Below, piece by piece: positions 25,470 to 33,680 of a stretch of DNA of 64,000 nt. The notes below the pieces were generated by a model. The model searched no databases. It saw nothing but the letters and a program-made list of their open reading frames with translations, and was not told where the DNA came from. The first letter of the stretch is position 1; each line of letters starts with the position of its first letter. Both the position numbers and the translations under genes were made by a program. Source of the DNA: Chloroflexota bacterium (lineage in GTDB: Bacteria; Chloroflexota; UBA11872); assembly GCA_022824865.1 (NCBI GenBank), contig JAJDZD010000005.1, positions 1-64,000 of the forward strand. Direction: 5' to 3'.

Positions 25470-26572
25470 GGGAGCGTCCATTGGCCGCGGGCCGGAACGG
25501 GCTGGGCACGGCCGCTGTCGGCCGAGCGGTAGGCGGCGTGGACGACTCGAAGCGCCTGAAGGGCGTCAAGCGTGGAAGTTGGCGGGTCGCCCAGGCCGGC
25601 GGCGGCGCGGAGCGCCTCGTGCATGAGGGTGTCGTAGCCGGTGATGAAGTCGGAGTCGTAGTCGATGTGCTCGCGTGGCTGGTCCGCGTAGGCGGGCAGG
25701 TTGCTGTAGCAGGTGAGCGGGGTGCCCTCGTGCGGATCGATCTGGAGCCAGCCGCTCTCGCCCCAGACCTTGAAGAGCGCCTGCTTGTCGTCGGCGACGT
25801 CGTGCTGGTCCAGGTAGTAGGCCGAGGTGAGCGAGGCCAACATGCCGTTGTCGTAGCGAAGGGTGAGGACGGCGGAGTCCTCGACGTCGATGGGCTGGCC
25901 GCCGGCCACATTGGTCATGGCGCTGACTTCCACAACGTCGTGGCCGGTAACGACGTGGAGCATGTCGACGAAATGGATGCCGAGCCAGGACAGGTGCCCG
26001 CCGCCGCCGACGCGCTTCTCAAAGAACCAGGTGTTGGAGGAGCCGGTGCGGCGCTGGAGTTGCTCGACGTCCCGAATCCGGGCCTGGTCGGCAATGTAAT
26101 GGGCCGTGACACCGTAGAGCGCGCCCAGGCGGCCTTCGTCTCGGACTATGCGGGCCGCGTCGCGCACGGCGGGTTGCTGGCTGCCGGCGAAGGCGAGCAT
26201 GAGGTGGCGGTCGCACCGGATTGCCTTGCGTGCGAGTGGCTCCAGCACGACATCCGAGACGCTGGCCGGTTTTTCGGTCAGCACGTGGGCACCGGCGTCG
26301 AGCGCCGCGTCGATGATCGGTGGTGAGTCGAGGGGCGGGACGGTTATGACCGCGAGCTGCGGCGTCTCGGCGGCCAGGAGTTCGGCGGGATCCTCGGCGA
26401 CGGTGTGGACCTTGTCGCCGAGCACGGCGAGTATGGAGTCGCGGCGCTCGCCCGGAGGCACGGCCACGGAAACGGATGCCGCGCCGTCGTTGGCGGCCAG
26501 GCGGTCGCGATAGCCCTGCCAGTGAGCGGCTTCGTCGTTGACTACCAGAACGACGTGAATGCCTTCAGGCAT
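25466..26572 (-). CDS. Gfo/Idh/MocA-family oxidoreductase
   Basis: The 368-residue protein starts after a strong AGAGGAGG site. It has the family signature LTEKPAS (EKP) at about residue 100, and a middle segment GGGGHLSWLGIHFVDMLHVV matching the 'GGG.l.d.g.H..D' region that holds the catalytic lysine/histidine area. The N-terminal nucleotide motif is not a clean GxGxxG (HVVLVVNDEAAHWQG), so cofactor binding may be weak or altered. It is translationally coupled to the flavoprotein downstream and lies 34 bases after the TPP enzyme gene. Confidence 0.8.
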   Translation of the reverse strand: MPEGIHVVLVVNDEAAHWQGYRDRLAANDGAASVSVAVPPGERRDSILAVLGDKVHTVAEDPAELLAAETPQLAVITVPPLDSPPIIDAALDAGAHVLTEKPASVSDVVLEPLARKAIRCDRHLMLAFAGSQQPAVRDAARIVRDEGRLGALYGVTAHYIADQARIRDVEQLQRRTGSSNTWFFEKRVGGGGHLSWLGIHFVDMLHVVTGHDVVEVSAMTNVAGGQPIDVEDSAVLTLRYDNGMLASLTSAYYLDQHDVADDKQALFKVWGESGWLQIDPHEGTPLTCYSNLPAYADQPREHIDYDSDFITGYDTLMHEALRAAAGLGDPPTSTLDALQALRVVHAAYRSADSGRAQPVPARGQWTLP

Positions 26573-26606
26573 GTCAAACCTCCTCTACATCAGTCAGACG
26601 CGCGGC

Positions 26607-28292
26607 TCAACCGTCCCACGCCCTGGGCGCGATGCCGGCGATGTCGGTCTTGACGTCGATGACGGCGGGCCGATTGGCGGAGAGCGCCTGATCCAGCGCG
26701 CTGTCCATTTCGGCGGGATCCCTGACCGTGATGCCTGCGCACCCCATGGTTTCGGCGACGGCGGCGAAGTCGGCGTCGGTGAGCTTCCAGAGCCGGTCCG
26801 AGCCCGGCGTGGCGCCGCCGTAGATGCGTTCATTGAGCGCCTGTTCCTGGTTGAGCGAGGCGTTGTTGTTGACGACGGTTACGGAGTTGATGCCGTAGCG
26901 GGCAGCGGTGTCGAGTTCGGTGAGGTGGTACCACATGCCGCCGTCGCCGGTGAAACAGACGACAGGACGGTCCGGCGCGGCGCACTTGGCGCCAATGGCC
27001 GCGGGCAGGCCCCAGCCCAGCGAGCCGGCACACCGAATGAAGCTCTGGCCGGGTGAGGTGAGGTCGATCATGGTGCCGGTCCAGATGCCGGCGTGGCCGG
27101 TGTCGGAGACCAGGATGGCGTCCGACGGAAGCAAGCGGGTGAGTTCGCCGCAGAGGCGCTCGGGACGCATGGGGATCTGGTTGGAGGTGACGAGGGGATC
27201 GACCTGGGCCTTCCAGGTTGCGACGAGAGATTGGACGCGTTCGACCCAGGTATTGCGCGACTCTGGTGGAGCAGTGCAATCGCTTTCGATCTGATCGAGG
27301 ATCTTGCGGAGGCCGGCGCGGGCGTCGGCCAGGAGTCCCACGTTAATAGGGAATGAGCGGCCAAGCTCTGCCGCGTTTATGTCAAGTTGGACAATGCGGG
27401 CGCCGGTTCGCGGGAGCTTCCAGATGTTGGTGATCTGCTCGCCCTTGTGGCTGCCGACGAAGAAGGCGAGATCGACCTCGGCGAAGACGCGATTGGCGCA
27501 TTCGCGCGAGTAAGTCCCGGACACGCCGACCGCGAGCGGATGGTCGGCCGGGAAGGTCTCCTTGGCGTTGAGGGAGGTGATGACGGGGATGTTGAGGCGG
27601 TCCGCCAGCTCGATCAGTTCGTCGCGGGCGCCGGAGGCGCGCACGCCGCCGCCGGCAACGATGACCGGCCGGGAGGCTTGCGCGAGTTCGGCCAGGGCCG
27701 CGCGGACGCTGGCCGCGTCGGGCTCAGGACGGAAGGGGGGCGTGCGGCGGAAGGGTTGCTCCACGATGATCTCGAGGTCGTCTTCAGAATTCATGATGTC
27801 GCCGCCGGTGATGCCCCAGAGATCGAGGTGGGCGGGGCCCGGGGTGCCCGACACGACTTCGCGCAGGGCCTGACGCAGGAAGATGGGGAACTCCTCGAGC
27901 GAGGTCACCGGCGTGCTGAATTTGGTGACCGCGTCGAATGGGGCCGAGTGGTCCACCTCCTGGTAAGCGTGGCGGTTCTGCATGATCTGCCGCAGGCGGC
28001 CGGTCAGGGCGATGACGGGAGAACACGCCAGGAAGGCGTCCTGCAGTCCGGCCGCGAGGTTTAGCGCACCCACGGACTGAGCTCCGCAGACGCCGGCGCC
28101 GCCGCTGATGCGGGCGTAGCCATCGGCCATGTAGGCCGCGCCCTTTTCGGTGTGGGCCATGACGGGCTCGACGCCTACGCGTTCGAGCTCGGGCATGGCC
28201 TCCGGGACGCTGACCGGCATAAAGAAGTAGTGCGTCACGCCATAGGCGTGGAGGGTTTCGGCGAGGAAGCGCGCGCCGCTCATCGTGGGCAT
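26607..28292 (-). CDS. Thiamine-diphosphate-dependent enzyme (acetolactate synthase-like)
   Basis: The 561-residue protein has the three-domain plan of the family. The N-terminal PYR domain carries the catalytic glutamate in AHTEKGAAYMADGYAR, the central domain resembles the FAD/DHS domain (PVIVAGGGVRASGA), and the C-terminal PP domain has the ThDP motif GDGGMWYHLTELDTAA followed by VVNNN. Substrate could be a 2-keto acid or cyclic diketone. The operon with a Gfo/Idh dehydrogenase and an FAD-oxidoreductase suggests catabolism of an oxidised sugar or cyclic polyol rather than branched-chain amino acid synthesis. ATG start with an AGGAAGGGG site. Confidence 0.85.
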   Translation of the reverse strand: MPTMSGARFLAETLHAYGVTHYFFMPVSVPEAMPELERVGVEPVMAHTEKGAAYMADGYARISGGAGVCGAQSVGALNLAAGLQDAFLACSPVIALTGRLRQIMQNRHAYQEVDHSAPFDAVTKFSTPVTSLEEFPIFLRQALREVVSGTPGPAHLDLWGITGGDIMNSEDDLEIIVEQPFRRTPPFRPEPDAASVRAALAELAQASRPVIVAGGGVRASGARDELIELADRLNIPVITSLNAKETFPADHPLAVGVSGTYSRECANRVFAEVDLAFFVGSHKGEQITNIWKLPRTGARIVQLDINAAELGRSFPINVGLLADARAGLRKILDQIESDCTAPPESRNTWVERVQSLVATWKAQVDPLVTSNQIPMRPERLCGELTRLLPSDAILVSDTGHAGIWTGTMIDLTSPGQSFIRCAGSLGWGLPAAIGAKCAAPDRPVVCFTGDGGMWYHLTELDTAARYGINSVTVVNNNASLNQEQALNERIYGGATPGSDRLWKLTDADFAAVAETMGCAGITVRDPAEMDSALDQALSANRPAVIDVKTDIAGIAPRAWDG

Positions 28293-28557
28293 TGGGAATC
28301 CCCTTCCTGGTCAGCGCCGACGTTGCGCCTCGGCCACCCGAGGCACCCGCATCCTGCCACGCGAGACCTCGGGGGTGGTTGCCCGGAAGACCCCTCACCT
28401 TCTTCTGGCGAAGTCGCCAGAATTCTCCTCTCCTCCAGGAGAGGGGAAAGAGCGGCATCTCCTTGAAGGGATTGACACCGCACATCCGCCCCTCGGGTTA
28501 CGCCAAGGTCTCTGAACGGAGCGAGCGCGTCGAGATCGAACACCTAACCGTGAGCAC
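28293..28557. repeat. Spacer with tandem hairpin interspersed repeats
   Basis: The spacer contains two strong small hairpins: TTCTGGCGA-AG-TCGCCAGAA at 28403-28422 and CCTCTCCT-CC-AGGAGAGG at 28427-28444. Sequence of the 'cccctcacc...ctcctctcc...aggagagggg' kind is a widespread interspersed repeat type. No gene is supported. Confidence 0.55.
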
Positions 28558-28586
28558 TTGACAGGTATGTCGAAAGTGTGTAGTGT
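28558..28586 (+). promoter_or_regulatory. Sigma-70-like promoter, probable leaderless transcript
   Basis: A perfect -35 TTGACA (28558-28563) is followed by a 17-base spacer and TAGTGT (28581-28586) as -10. The ATG of the XRE gene lies at 28596, only 9 bases after the -10, so transcription would begin at or within a few bases of the start codon. No ribosome site fits between. Confidence 0.65.
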
Positions 28587-28595
28587 TTAGGAAAC

Positions 28596-28949
28596 ATGAC
28601 GCAGTTTGGCACGTACGTCAACACGGCTCGGCGGAGCTTGCAAGAGCACGACCGTCGGTATTCGCTGCGGCAGGTGGCCAAGCGGATCGGGGTCGAGCCG
28701 GGGTACCTGAGCAAGATCGAGCGCGGCCAGGTCGCCCCGCCCTCCGAAGCCGCGACCGTGCGGCTGGCGAAGGAACTCGATCAGGATCCGGACGTGTTGC
28801 TGGCGTTGGGCGGCAAGGTTTCGAGTGACCTGCAGGAGGTTATTCGCAAGCGGCCGCGGTTGTTCGCCCAGTTGATCCGCGAACTGCGGGATGCGCCCGA
28901 CCATGCCGTGCTGCGCATCGTGCGCGAGGTGCGGGACGGGGACTGGTAG
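28596..28949 (+). CDS. XRE-family transcriptional regulator
   Basis: The 117-residue protein has a helix-turn-helix of the XRE/Cro class in residues ~15-70: YSLRQVAKRIGVEPGYLSKI, then ERGQVAPPSEAATVRLAKEL. The remaining ~45 residues (RPRLFAQLIRELRDAPDHA) are helical and could mediate dimerisation. It is read from a strong promoter with an almost leaderless start and sits ~100 bases upstream of a conserved gene of unknown function, which it may regulate. No phage genes are nearby. Confidence 0.85.
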   Translation: MTQFGTYVNTARRSLQEHDRRYSLRQVAKRIGVEPGYLSKIERGQVAPPSEAATVRLAKELDQDPDVLLALGGKVSSDLQEVIRKRPRLFAQLIRELRDAPDHAVLRIVREVRDGDW

Positions 28950-29046
28950 CGCACGACATTCACAGCAATCAACGGAGTCAACAAGAGAACTGCCGCTTCC
29001 ATCGAGATGCGTTGGCGCGGCTGCAAGGCAAGGAGAGGACGAGGGA

Positions 29047-30060
29047 ATGATCACGCTTGAACACGACCGCCTGGTATTCAGGTTTCCAGAGGTCCACAAG
29101 GACGCGCGTTGCGCTATCGAGTTTCAGCGGACGCTGCGGATTCCGGACGACGGGCTGGACTATCCGCTGCCACCCGGCATGGGCAGGTTTCCGCTGCGGC
29201 ACCTGGACGACTACGCCCGTCGCCTGCCGACGGATTGGCTGCGGCGCGGCGGGGTGTTGATGCCGATGCACCAGGCCGAAGCGATGTGGATCAATTTTGA
29301 CTGCGGGGGGTATCCGTTCGCCGTGAAAGTTGCGACCGGCAAGGTCTGCGCGCTGACGGGCGAGACCTGGATGAACCACCTCAACACGGATCCGCAGGAC
29401 TACGCGGTACTGCCGGAGCAGCCGTGGCTGGACGGGTATTGCGTGGCGCAGGGGATCGTTCGCCAGTTCGTGGCGATGCCGCTGGGTCAGGGTTACACGG
29501 TGGAGGAGCAGCTGACGGACGAGGCCGAGCATGGCGGGCTGCAACTGATTGCCTATCCGATGAAAGCGGAGCGGTACGAGGAAATGATCTCCATGTCAGC
29601 CACCGACGCTCCGACTGACTATGGTGTCGCCTACGGCCCAATCAAGAGCGAACCGATGGGTCTTGCGCCAGGCGGTCGGATGCGGCAGGAGATTTACGAC
29701 GATGACTACGGCCTGGACGCCTGGGATCAGCGGCACGCCAGCCGCTGCTTCGTCACGATCGCCAACTCGGTGCAGTGGATGGCGCTGACCGGGGAACGTC
29801 CGCCGACGGAGCCGCCGACGGCCAGCGCGTATGCGTCGGCCGGCCTGCCGTGGTTCGACTACTTTGGCGGCGATCTGACGGCGACTGCGGAGACGGACAA
29901 GCTGCGGGGGATTTCCAGCGTGGCGGAGATCGGCGCGACGAACGGGGAGTCTCCGCTGCCGGAGAACGAGTCGGCGGAAGTCGATCGCGTCATTTCGCTG
30001 CGGCGACCGGGGTCGAATCAGGTGCGGGAGATGTCTGCCGACGTGCCATCAACGTCATAG
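29047..30060 (+). CDS. Conserved protein of unknown function, paired with XRE regulator
   Basis: The ATG at 29047 follows AAGGAGAGG and gives 337 residues; an in-frame start further upstream would overlap the regulator. The protein is soluble, with no signal or membrane segment. Strongly patterned stretches are MGRFPLRHLDDYARRLPTDW, MHQAEAMWINFDCGGYPFAV, LPEQPWLDGYCVAQGIVRQF and MPLGQGYTVEEQLTDEAEHG, then LAPGGRMRQEIYDD. I recognise these as belonging to a conserved hypothetical family seen in varied bacteria, but I know no function. The conserved Trp/Asp/Gly clusters look like an enzyme or binding fold. Likely co-regulated with the XRE gene. Confidence 0.7.
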   Translation: MITLEHDRLVFRFPEVHKDARCAIEFQRTLRIPDDGLDYPLPPGMGRFPLRHLDDYARRLPTDWLRRGGVLMPMHQAEAMWINFDCGGYPFAVKVATGKVCALTGETWMNHLNTDPQDYAVLPEQPWLDGYCVAQGIVRQFVAMPLGQGYTVEEQLTDEAEHGGLQLIAYPMKAERYEEMISMSATDAPTDYGVAYGPIKSEPMGLAPGGRMRQEIYDDDYGLDAWDQRHASRCFVTIANSVQWMALTGERPPTEPPTASAYASAGLPWFDYFGGDLTATAETDKLRGISSVAEIGATNGESPLPENESAEVDRVISLRRPGSNQVREMSADVPSTS

Positions 30061-30136
30061 TTGACGTGGAGGTCGTTACGGCATTAGCCGGTTGGTCGGC
30101 TGGACTCTAGATAGCACACCGAAGGATTGGCTTCGG

Positions 30137-30165
30137 TTGGCCGCATATCTCGCCGCTGGTATTCT
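30137..30165 (+). promoter_or_regulatory. Possible promoter upstream of the binding-protein gene
   Basis: TTGGCC (30137-30142), a 17-base spacer and TATTCT (30160-30165) form a moderate sigma-70-like match about 105 bases before the ATG at 30270. An isolated TTGACA at 30194 has no fitting -10. Confidence 0.35.
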
Positions 30166-30269
30166 AAATTCTGTGTAGGTTGTGCATCGGGTGTTGACAA
30201 TTCGATGCGCCAAATGGGCGCTTCCAGACACGGACTTGAGCCGATCGGGAAGCGCAACTGGGGGGGACA

Positions 30270-31724
30270 ATGCTTCCACGTTCAATGACTCGCCGGCAGA
30301 TGTTGCGCGCCGGCGGAGGCGTCGCGCTTGGCGTAGGCGGCGCAGCGATCCTGGCCGCCTGTGGCGAGACGCAAGTTGTCACGCAAGAGAAGATCGTGAC
30401 GCAACAGGTAGAGAAGATCGTCCAGGTCGAGAAGGAAGTTCCGGTAGAGAAGGTCGTCCAGAAGATCGTCACCAAAGAAGTCCCGGTCGAGCGGATCGTG
30501 ACGGTCGTCATCGAGCAGCCGATCGGCAAGCCGCGCGTGCGCTTGCGCGGCACGGGGCCGCTTGGCACGCCGGAGACCGGCATCTTCGACAAGCTGCTTT
30601 CCGAGACGCAGATCGAGCTGGACCACGTTGAGCAGCCGTACGCGGCGACCTATCAGAGTCTGCTCATCAACCTGAGCCAGGGCGGATCGGCCTACGACAT
30701 CGCGTCGATGGACGACCCGTGGATGCCGCAGTTCACGGAATTCCTGGCCGACATTACGCCCCTGTACCAGGGCTTCGGCTGGGTGTGGCCGGACCCGGAC
30801 ATGATCCCGGCGATCGTGGACCTGGGCGACTGGCCGCCGGGCAAGTACGGCCCGCGCGCGGTGCCGAACATCGGCAATATCCAGAGCTTTGCCTACCGGA
30901 CCGACGTCATGGAGGATCTCGGCGTCGAGCCGCCGGTGACCTGGGATGACGTGGCCGAGTACTCGGCCAAGATCACCGGGGACATGGCGCCCGATCTGTA
31001 CGGGTACACCATTCGCGGGCAGCCGGGGAACCCGGCGATGACCAGCTTCCTGCCGATCATGCGCGGCTTCGGGCGTGACGTGATTGACGGCGACCTGAAC
31101 CCGCAGGTGAACACGGAAGAGGGCCTGGCGGCGCTGGACATGGTGGTGACGCTGAAGAACCTGGCGCCCCCGGGCGTTGAGAACATCGGCCACCACGAGC
31201 TGGGCAAGCTGATCTACACCGGTCTGGCGGCCATGTCAGGCGACGTGTGGCCCGACCAGCTGCTGAAGATGTACACGCCAGACCTGTCCAAGGTCGTCGG
31301 CAAGATTGACGTGTTGCCCGAGCCGGCGCAGCCCGGCGCGGACCACGCCAATATGACCGGCGTGTGGCTGTTTGGGGTTCCCCAGGGCAGCGAGAACCAC
31401 GAAGCGGCGGCGGAAGCGATCCACTGGCTCACCCAGGCGGAGAACCAGAAGGAGAACATGTACGCCAACAACTGGCCGCCGGTTCGGTTCAGCCTGATGG
31501 ACGACCCCGGACTGCTGGCGGACTTCCCGTTCCTGGCGGGCATCAAGAACGCCGCTTCGGTGGCTGTGCCGCGCCCGCGGACGGAGCACTACTCCATCGT
31601 TGAGGAGATCGTGGGCCGGCACGTGTCGGCCGTGATCGCCGAGCAGGAGTCAGTGGGCGACGCCGCGCGGCTGGCGGACGAAGAGGTTCGAGTGGCGCTC
31701 GAAGAAAAGGGCGCGTACTCATAA
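30270..31724 (+). CDS. Carbohydrate ABC transporter substrate-binding lipoprotein
   Basis: The 484-residue protein has a twin-arginine signal (MTRRQMLRAG) and a lipobox (ILAAC-GE). A striking linker of VEKIVQVEKEVPVEKVV-type repeats (residues ~40-85) follows, a feature I associate with Chloroflexota binding proteins. The mature part is family 1 (LSQGGSAYDIASMDDPWMPQ; WLFGVPQGSENHEAAAEAIH). It is the first gene of an ABC transporter set with two permeases and an ATPase downstream. Context (IolG-, IolE- and IolD-like genes) suggests inositol or another polyol as ligand. A hairpin follows the gene and may reduce read-through. Confidence 0.9.
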   Translation: MLPRSMTRRQMLRAGGGVALGVGGAAILAACGETQVVTQEKIVTQQVEKIVQVEKEVPVEKVVQKIVTKEVPVERIVTVVIEQPIGKPRVRLRGTGPLGTPETGIFDKLLSETQIELDHVEQPYAATYQSLLINLSQGGSAYDIASMDDPWMPQFTEFLADITPLYQGFGWVWPDPDMIPAIVDLGDWPPGKYGPRAVPNIGNIQSFAYRTDVMEDLGVEPPVTWDDVAEYSAKITGDMAPDLYGYTIRGQPGNPAMTSFLPIMRGFGRDVIDGDLNPQVNTEEGLAALDMVVTLKNLAPPGVENIGHHELGKLIYTGLAAMSGDVWPDQLLKMYTPDLSKVVGKIDVLPEPAQPGADHANMTGVWLFGVPQGSENHEAAAEAIHWLTQAENQKENMYANNWPPVRFSLMDDPGLLADFPFLAGIKNAASVAVPRPRTEHYSIVEEIVGRHVSAVIAEQESVGDAARLADEEVRVALEEKGAYS

Positions 31725-31815
31725 GGACGCTGAGCACCTCGATCGCAGGGATCGCGCCGGCCTAGCGCCGCCCGGTCTCCACGTGATCGCGGAACTGGTT
31801 ACGCAACCAGGCACG

Positions 31816-31857
31816 GGCCTGGCGGCGCTCACGCAGGTGAGCGCCGCCGGGCCTTTT
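31816..31857 (+). terminator. Hairpin plus T-run between binding protein and permease genes
   Basis: GGCC-T-GGCGGCGCTCAC, loop GCAG, GTGAGCGCCGCC-G-GGCC forms a 17-bp stem including one G-U pair, then TTTT. It fits an intrinsic terminator or attenuator. Partial termination here would favour high binding-protein levels over permease, as is common in ABC operons. Confidence 0.7.
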
Positions 31858-31900
31858 GCGTCATGTCGAACAATGCAACCTGCGTTCGGCCGGCACGACT

Positions 31901-32824
31901 GTGCTTAACGTCCTGCGCCGGCGGCGCGGCGACGACATTCAGGCCATCGCCAAGACTCCCTGGTGGGAGCTGCACCTCAAGTACTTCTTCATAGCGCCAT
32001 CGCTTGCGCTGCTGGCCGTGATGGCGGTCTTCCCGGCCATCATGAGTTGGCGCATGGCCTTTTCGCGGGTGACCTTCAAGCTTGGCGAGCTCGAGATCGA
32101 GCCCATCGGTTTCAGCAACTTCACGAAGGCGTTCAGCGACAACCTCATTATCGGCTCCACGGTGCGTACGGCCGTCTGGGTCCTGGTTGTCGTATCCGCG
32201 GAGATTGTCGTCGGCCTGATCATCGCGTTCCTGATGAGCAAGCTGCACTCGCGCGCGCGGATGGTCTTCACCGCGGCGCTGATCATTCCGCTGGTGCTAC
32301 CGCCGGTCAGCGTGGGTGCGGGCTGGCTGGTGATGATGGACGTGAATTTCGGCGTGCTGAATTACCTGCTGAGCCTGGTGGGCATCGAGCCGCTGCTGTG
32401 GCTGGCCGACGACCGGACGGCGTTGCCGTCGATCATGCTGATCGACATCTGGCAGTCGAGCATGTTCGTGTTCATCCTGATGTATGCGGGGATTCTGTCG
32501 CTGCCACAAGACCCGTATGAGGCCGCCGCGATTGACGGCGCGTCGCCGTGGCAGATCTTCAGGGACGTCACGATTCCGCTGCTGCGCCCGACCTTCGTGG
32601 TGGTGCTGCTGCTGCGAACGCTGGATGCGGCCCGGATCGCCGACCGGATGCTGGCCATGACGCGCGGCGGGCCCGGATCGTCGACCGAGACCGTGACGTT
32701 GTCGATCTACAAGTATGCGTTCATCCACTTTAATTTTGGTTATGCCTCCGCCTTGTCCGTCATGTTTCAAGTCGTTTTGATCATTCTGGCGACGTTCTAC
32801 ATCCGACGCATCCTGCGCACATAG
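31901..32824 (+). CDS. Carbohydrate ABC transporter permease (MalF/UgpA type)
   Basis: I chose the GTG at 31901; the longer frame begins with a TTG inside the terminator T-run. The 307-residue product has six membrane segments, the first being YFFIAPSLALLAVMAVFPAI. The cytoplasmic EAA loop YEAAAIDGASPWQIFRDVTI docks the ATPase. The order binding protein-permease-permease-ATPase is standard for CUT1 sugar transporters. The second permease starts 13 bases after the stop. Confidence 0.88.
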   Translation: MLNVLRRRRGDDIQAIAKTPWWELHLKYFFIAPSLALLAVMAVFPAIMSWRMAFSRVTFKLGELEIEPIGFSNFTKAFSDNLIIGSTVRTAVWVLVVVSAEIVVGLIIAFLMSKLHSRARMVFTAALIIPLVLPPVSVGAGWLVMMDVNFGVLNYLLSLVGIEPLLWLADDRTALPSIMLIDIWQSSMFVFILMYAGILSLPQDPYEAAAIDGASPWQIFRDVTIPLLRPTFVVVLLLRTLDAARIADRMLAMTRGGPGSSTETVTLSIYKYAFIHFNFGYASALSVMFQVVLIILATFYIRRILRT

Positions 32825-32837
32825 GTATGAGGTAGCC

Positions 32838-33680
32838 ATGGTTGGTGAACGCACCGCTCCACTCGTCCTGAGCCGCCACGTGCTGATGCTCGGGGTGGTG
32901 TTGATCGTACTGGCGCCGGTTTACTGGATGCTGATGATCGGCCTTAAGACCGAGGCGGAGTTCTCGCAGATACCTCCGACGATCTGGCCGCAGGAATTCA
33001 CGCTGGAGTGGTTTGAGGCAGTGGTTGGCAAGCGCGGATTCGGCGAACAAATTATGAACAGCATCATCATCGCGGCGATCGCCACCTCGATCGCGATCAC
33101 GGTGGGCAGCCTGGCGGCGTACGGACTTTCCCGATTTCAGCTGCCGTGGGGCCTGAACTACCACATCCTGTTTTTCATCCTGACCGTTCGCATGTTTCCC
33201 CAGACTGTGACCGTGGTTCCGCTGTTCATTTTCTTCACGCAGGTTGGCCTGATCGACACCCACATTGGCATGGGGCTGGTGCACTCGATGTTGGAGTTGC
33301 CGCTGGCAGTGTGGATGATGCTGGGATTCTTCCGGGATATTCCGCGCGATCTTGAAGAAGCGGCGATGGTGGACGGCGATCACTGGCTGGGGGCGTTCCG
33401 CAAGGTGATCGTTCCGCTGGTCCGGCCGGGGCTGGCCGCGACCTCGATCCTGATCCTGATCGCGTCGTGGAACGAGTTCCTGTTTGCGTTGATCCTGACG
33501 CGAACGGAAGCGCAGACCCTGCCGATCGCGGTGGCGAATCAGATCACCCAGTTCGACATCCTGTACGGCCGCATGATGGCGGCCTCGGCCATCTCGATCA
33601 TCCCGGTCTTGATCTTCACGCTGCTGGTCCAGCGCAACCTGATCCGGGGCCTGACCCTCGGTGGAGTTTCGGGAGCATGA
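32838..33680 (+). CDS. Carbohydrate ABC transporter permease (MalG/UgpE type)
   Basis: The 280-residue protein has six membrane segments and the EAA loop LEEAAMVDGDHWLGAFRKVI. The N-terminal VLIVLAPVYWMLMIGLKTEAEF region is typical of MalG-type subunits. A GAGGTAG site precedes the ATG. Its TGA overlaps the ATG of the ATPase gene (ATGA), so translation is coupled. It forms the heterodimeric channel with the preceding permease. Confidence 0.9.
   Translation: MVGERTAPLVLSRHVLMLGVVLIVLAPVYWMLMIGLKTEAEFSQIPPTIWPQEFTLEWFEAVVGKRGFGEQIMNSIIIAAIATSIAITVGSLAAYGLSRFQLPWGLNYHILFFILTVRMFPQTVTVVPLFIFFTQVGLIDTHIGMGLVHSMLELPLAVWMMLGFFRDIPRDLEEAAMVDGDHWLGAFRKVIVPLVRPGLAATSILILIASWNEFLFALILTRTEAQTLPIAVANQITQFDILYGRMMAASAISIIPVLIFTLLVQRNLIRGLTLGGVSGA

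Noticed and set aside
26607-28292. Acetolactate synthase for branched-chain amino acid synthesis (ilvB)
   Set aside because: No ilvN, ilvC or leu genes are adjacent, and operon partners are catabolic redox enzymes, so I keep a general ThDP-enzyme call.
28596-28949. Prophage-type repressor
   Set aside because: The XRE domain could suit a phage repressor, but no integrase, structural or lysis genes occur nearby and the neighbour is a conserved non-phage family.
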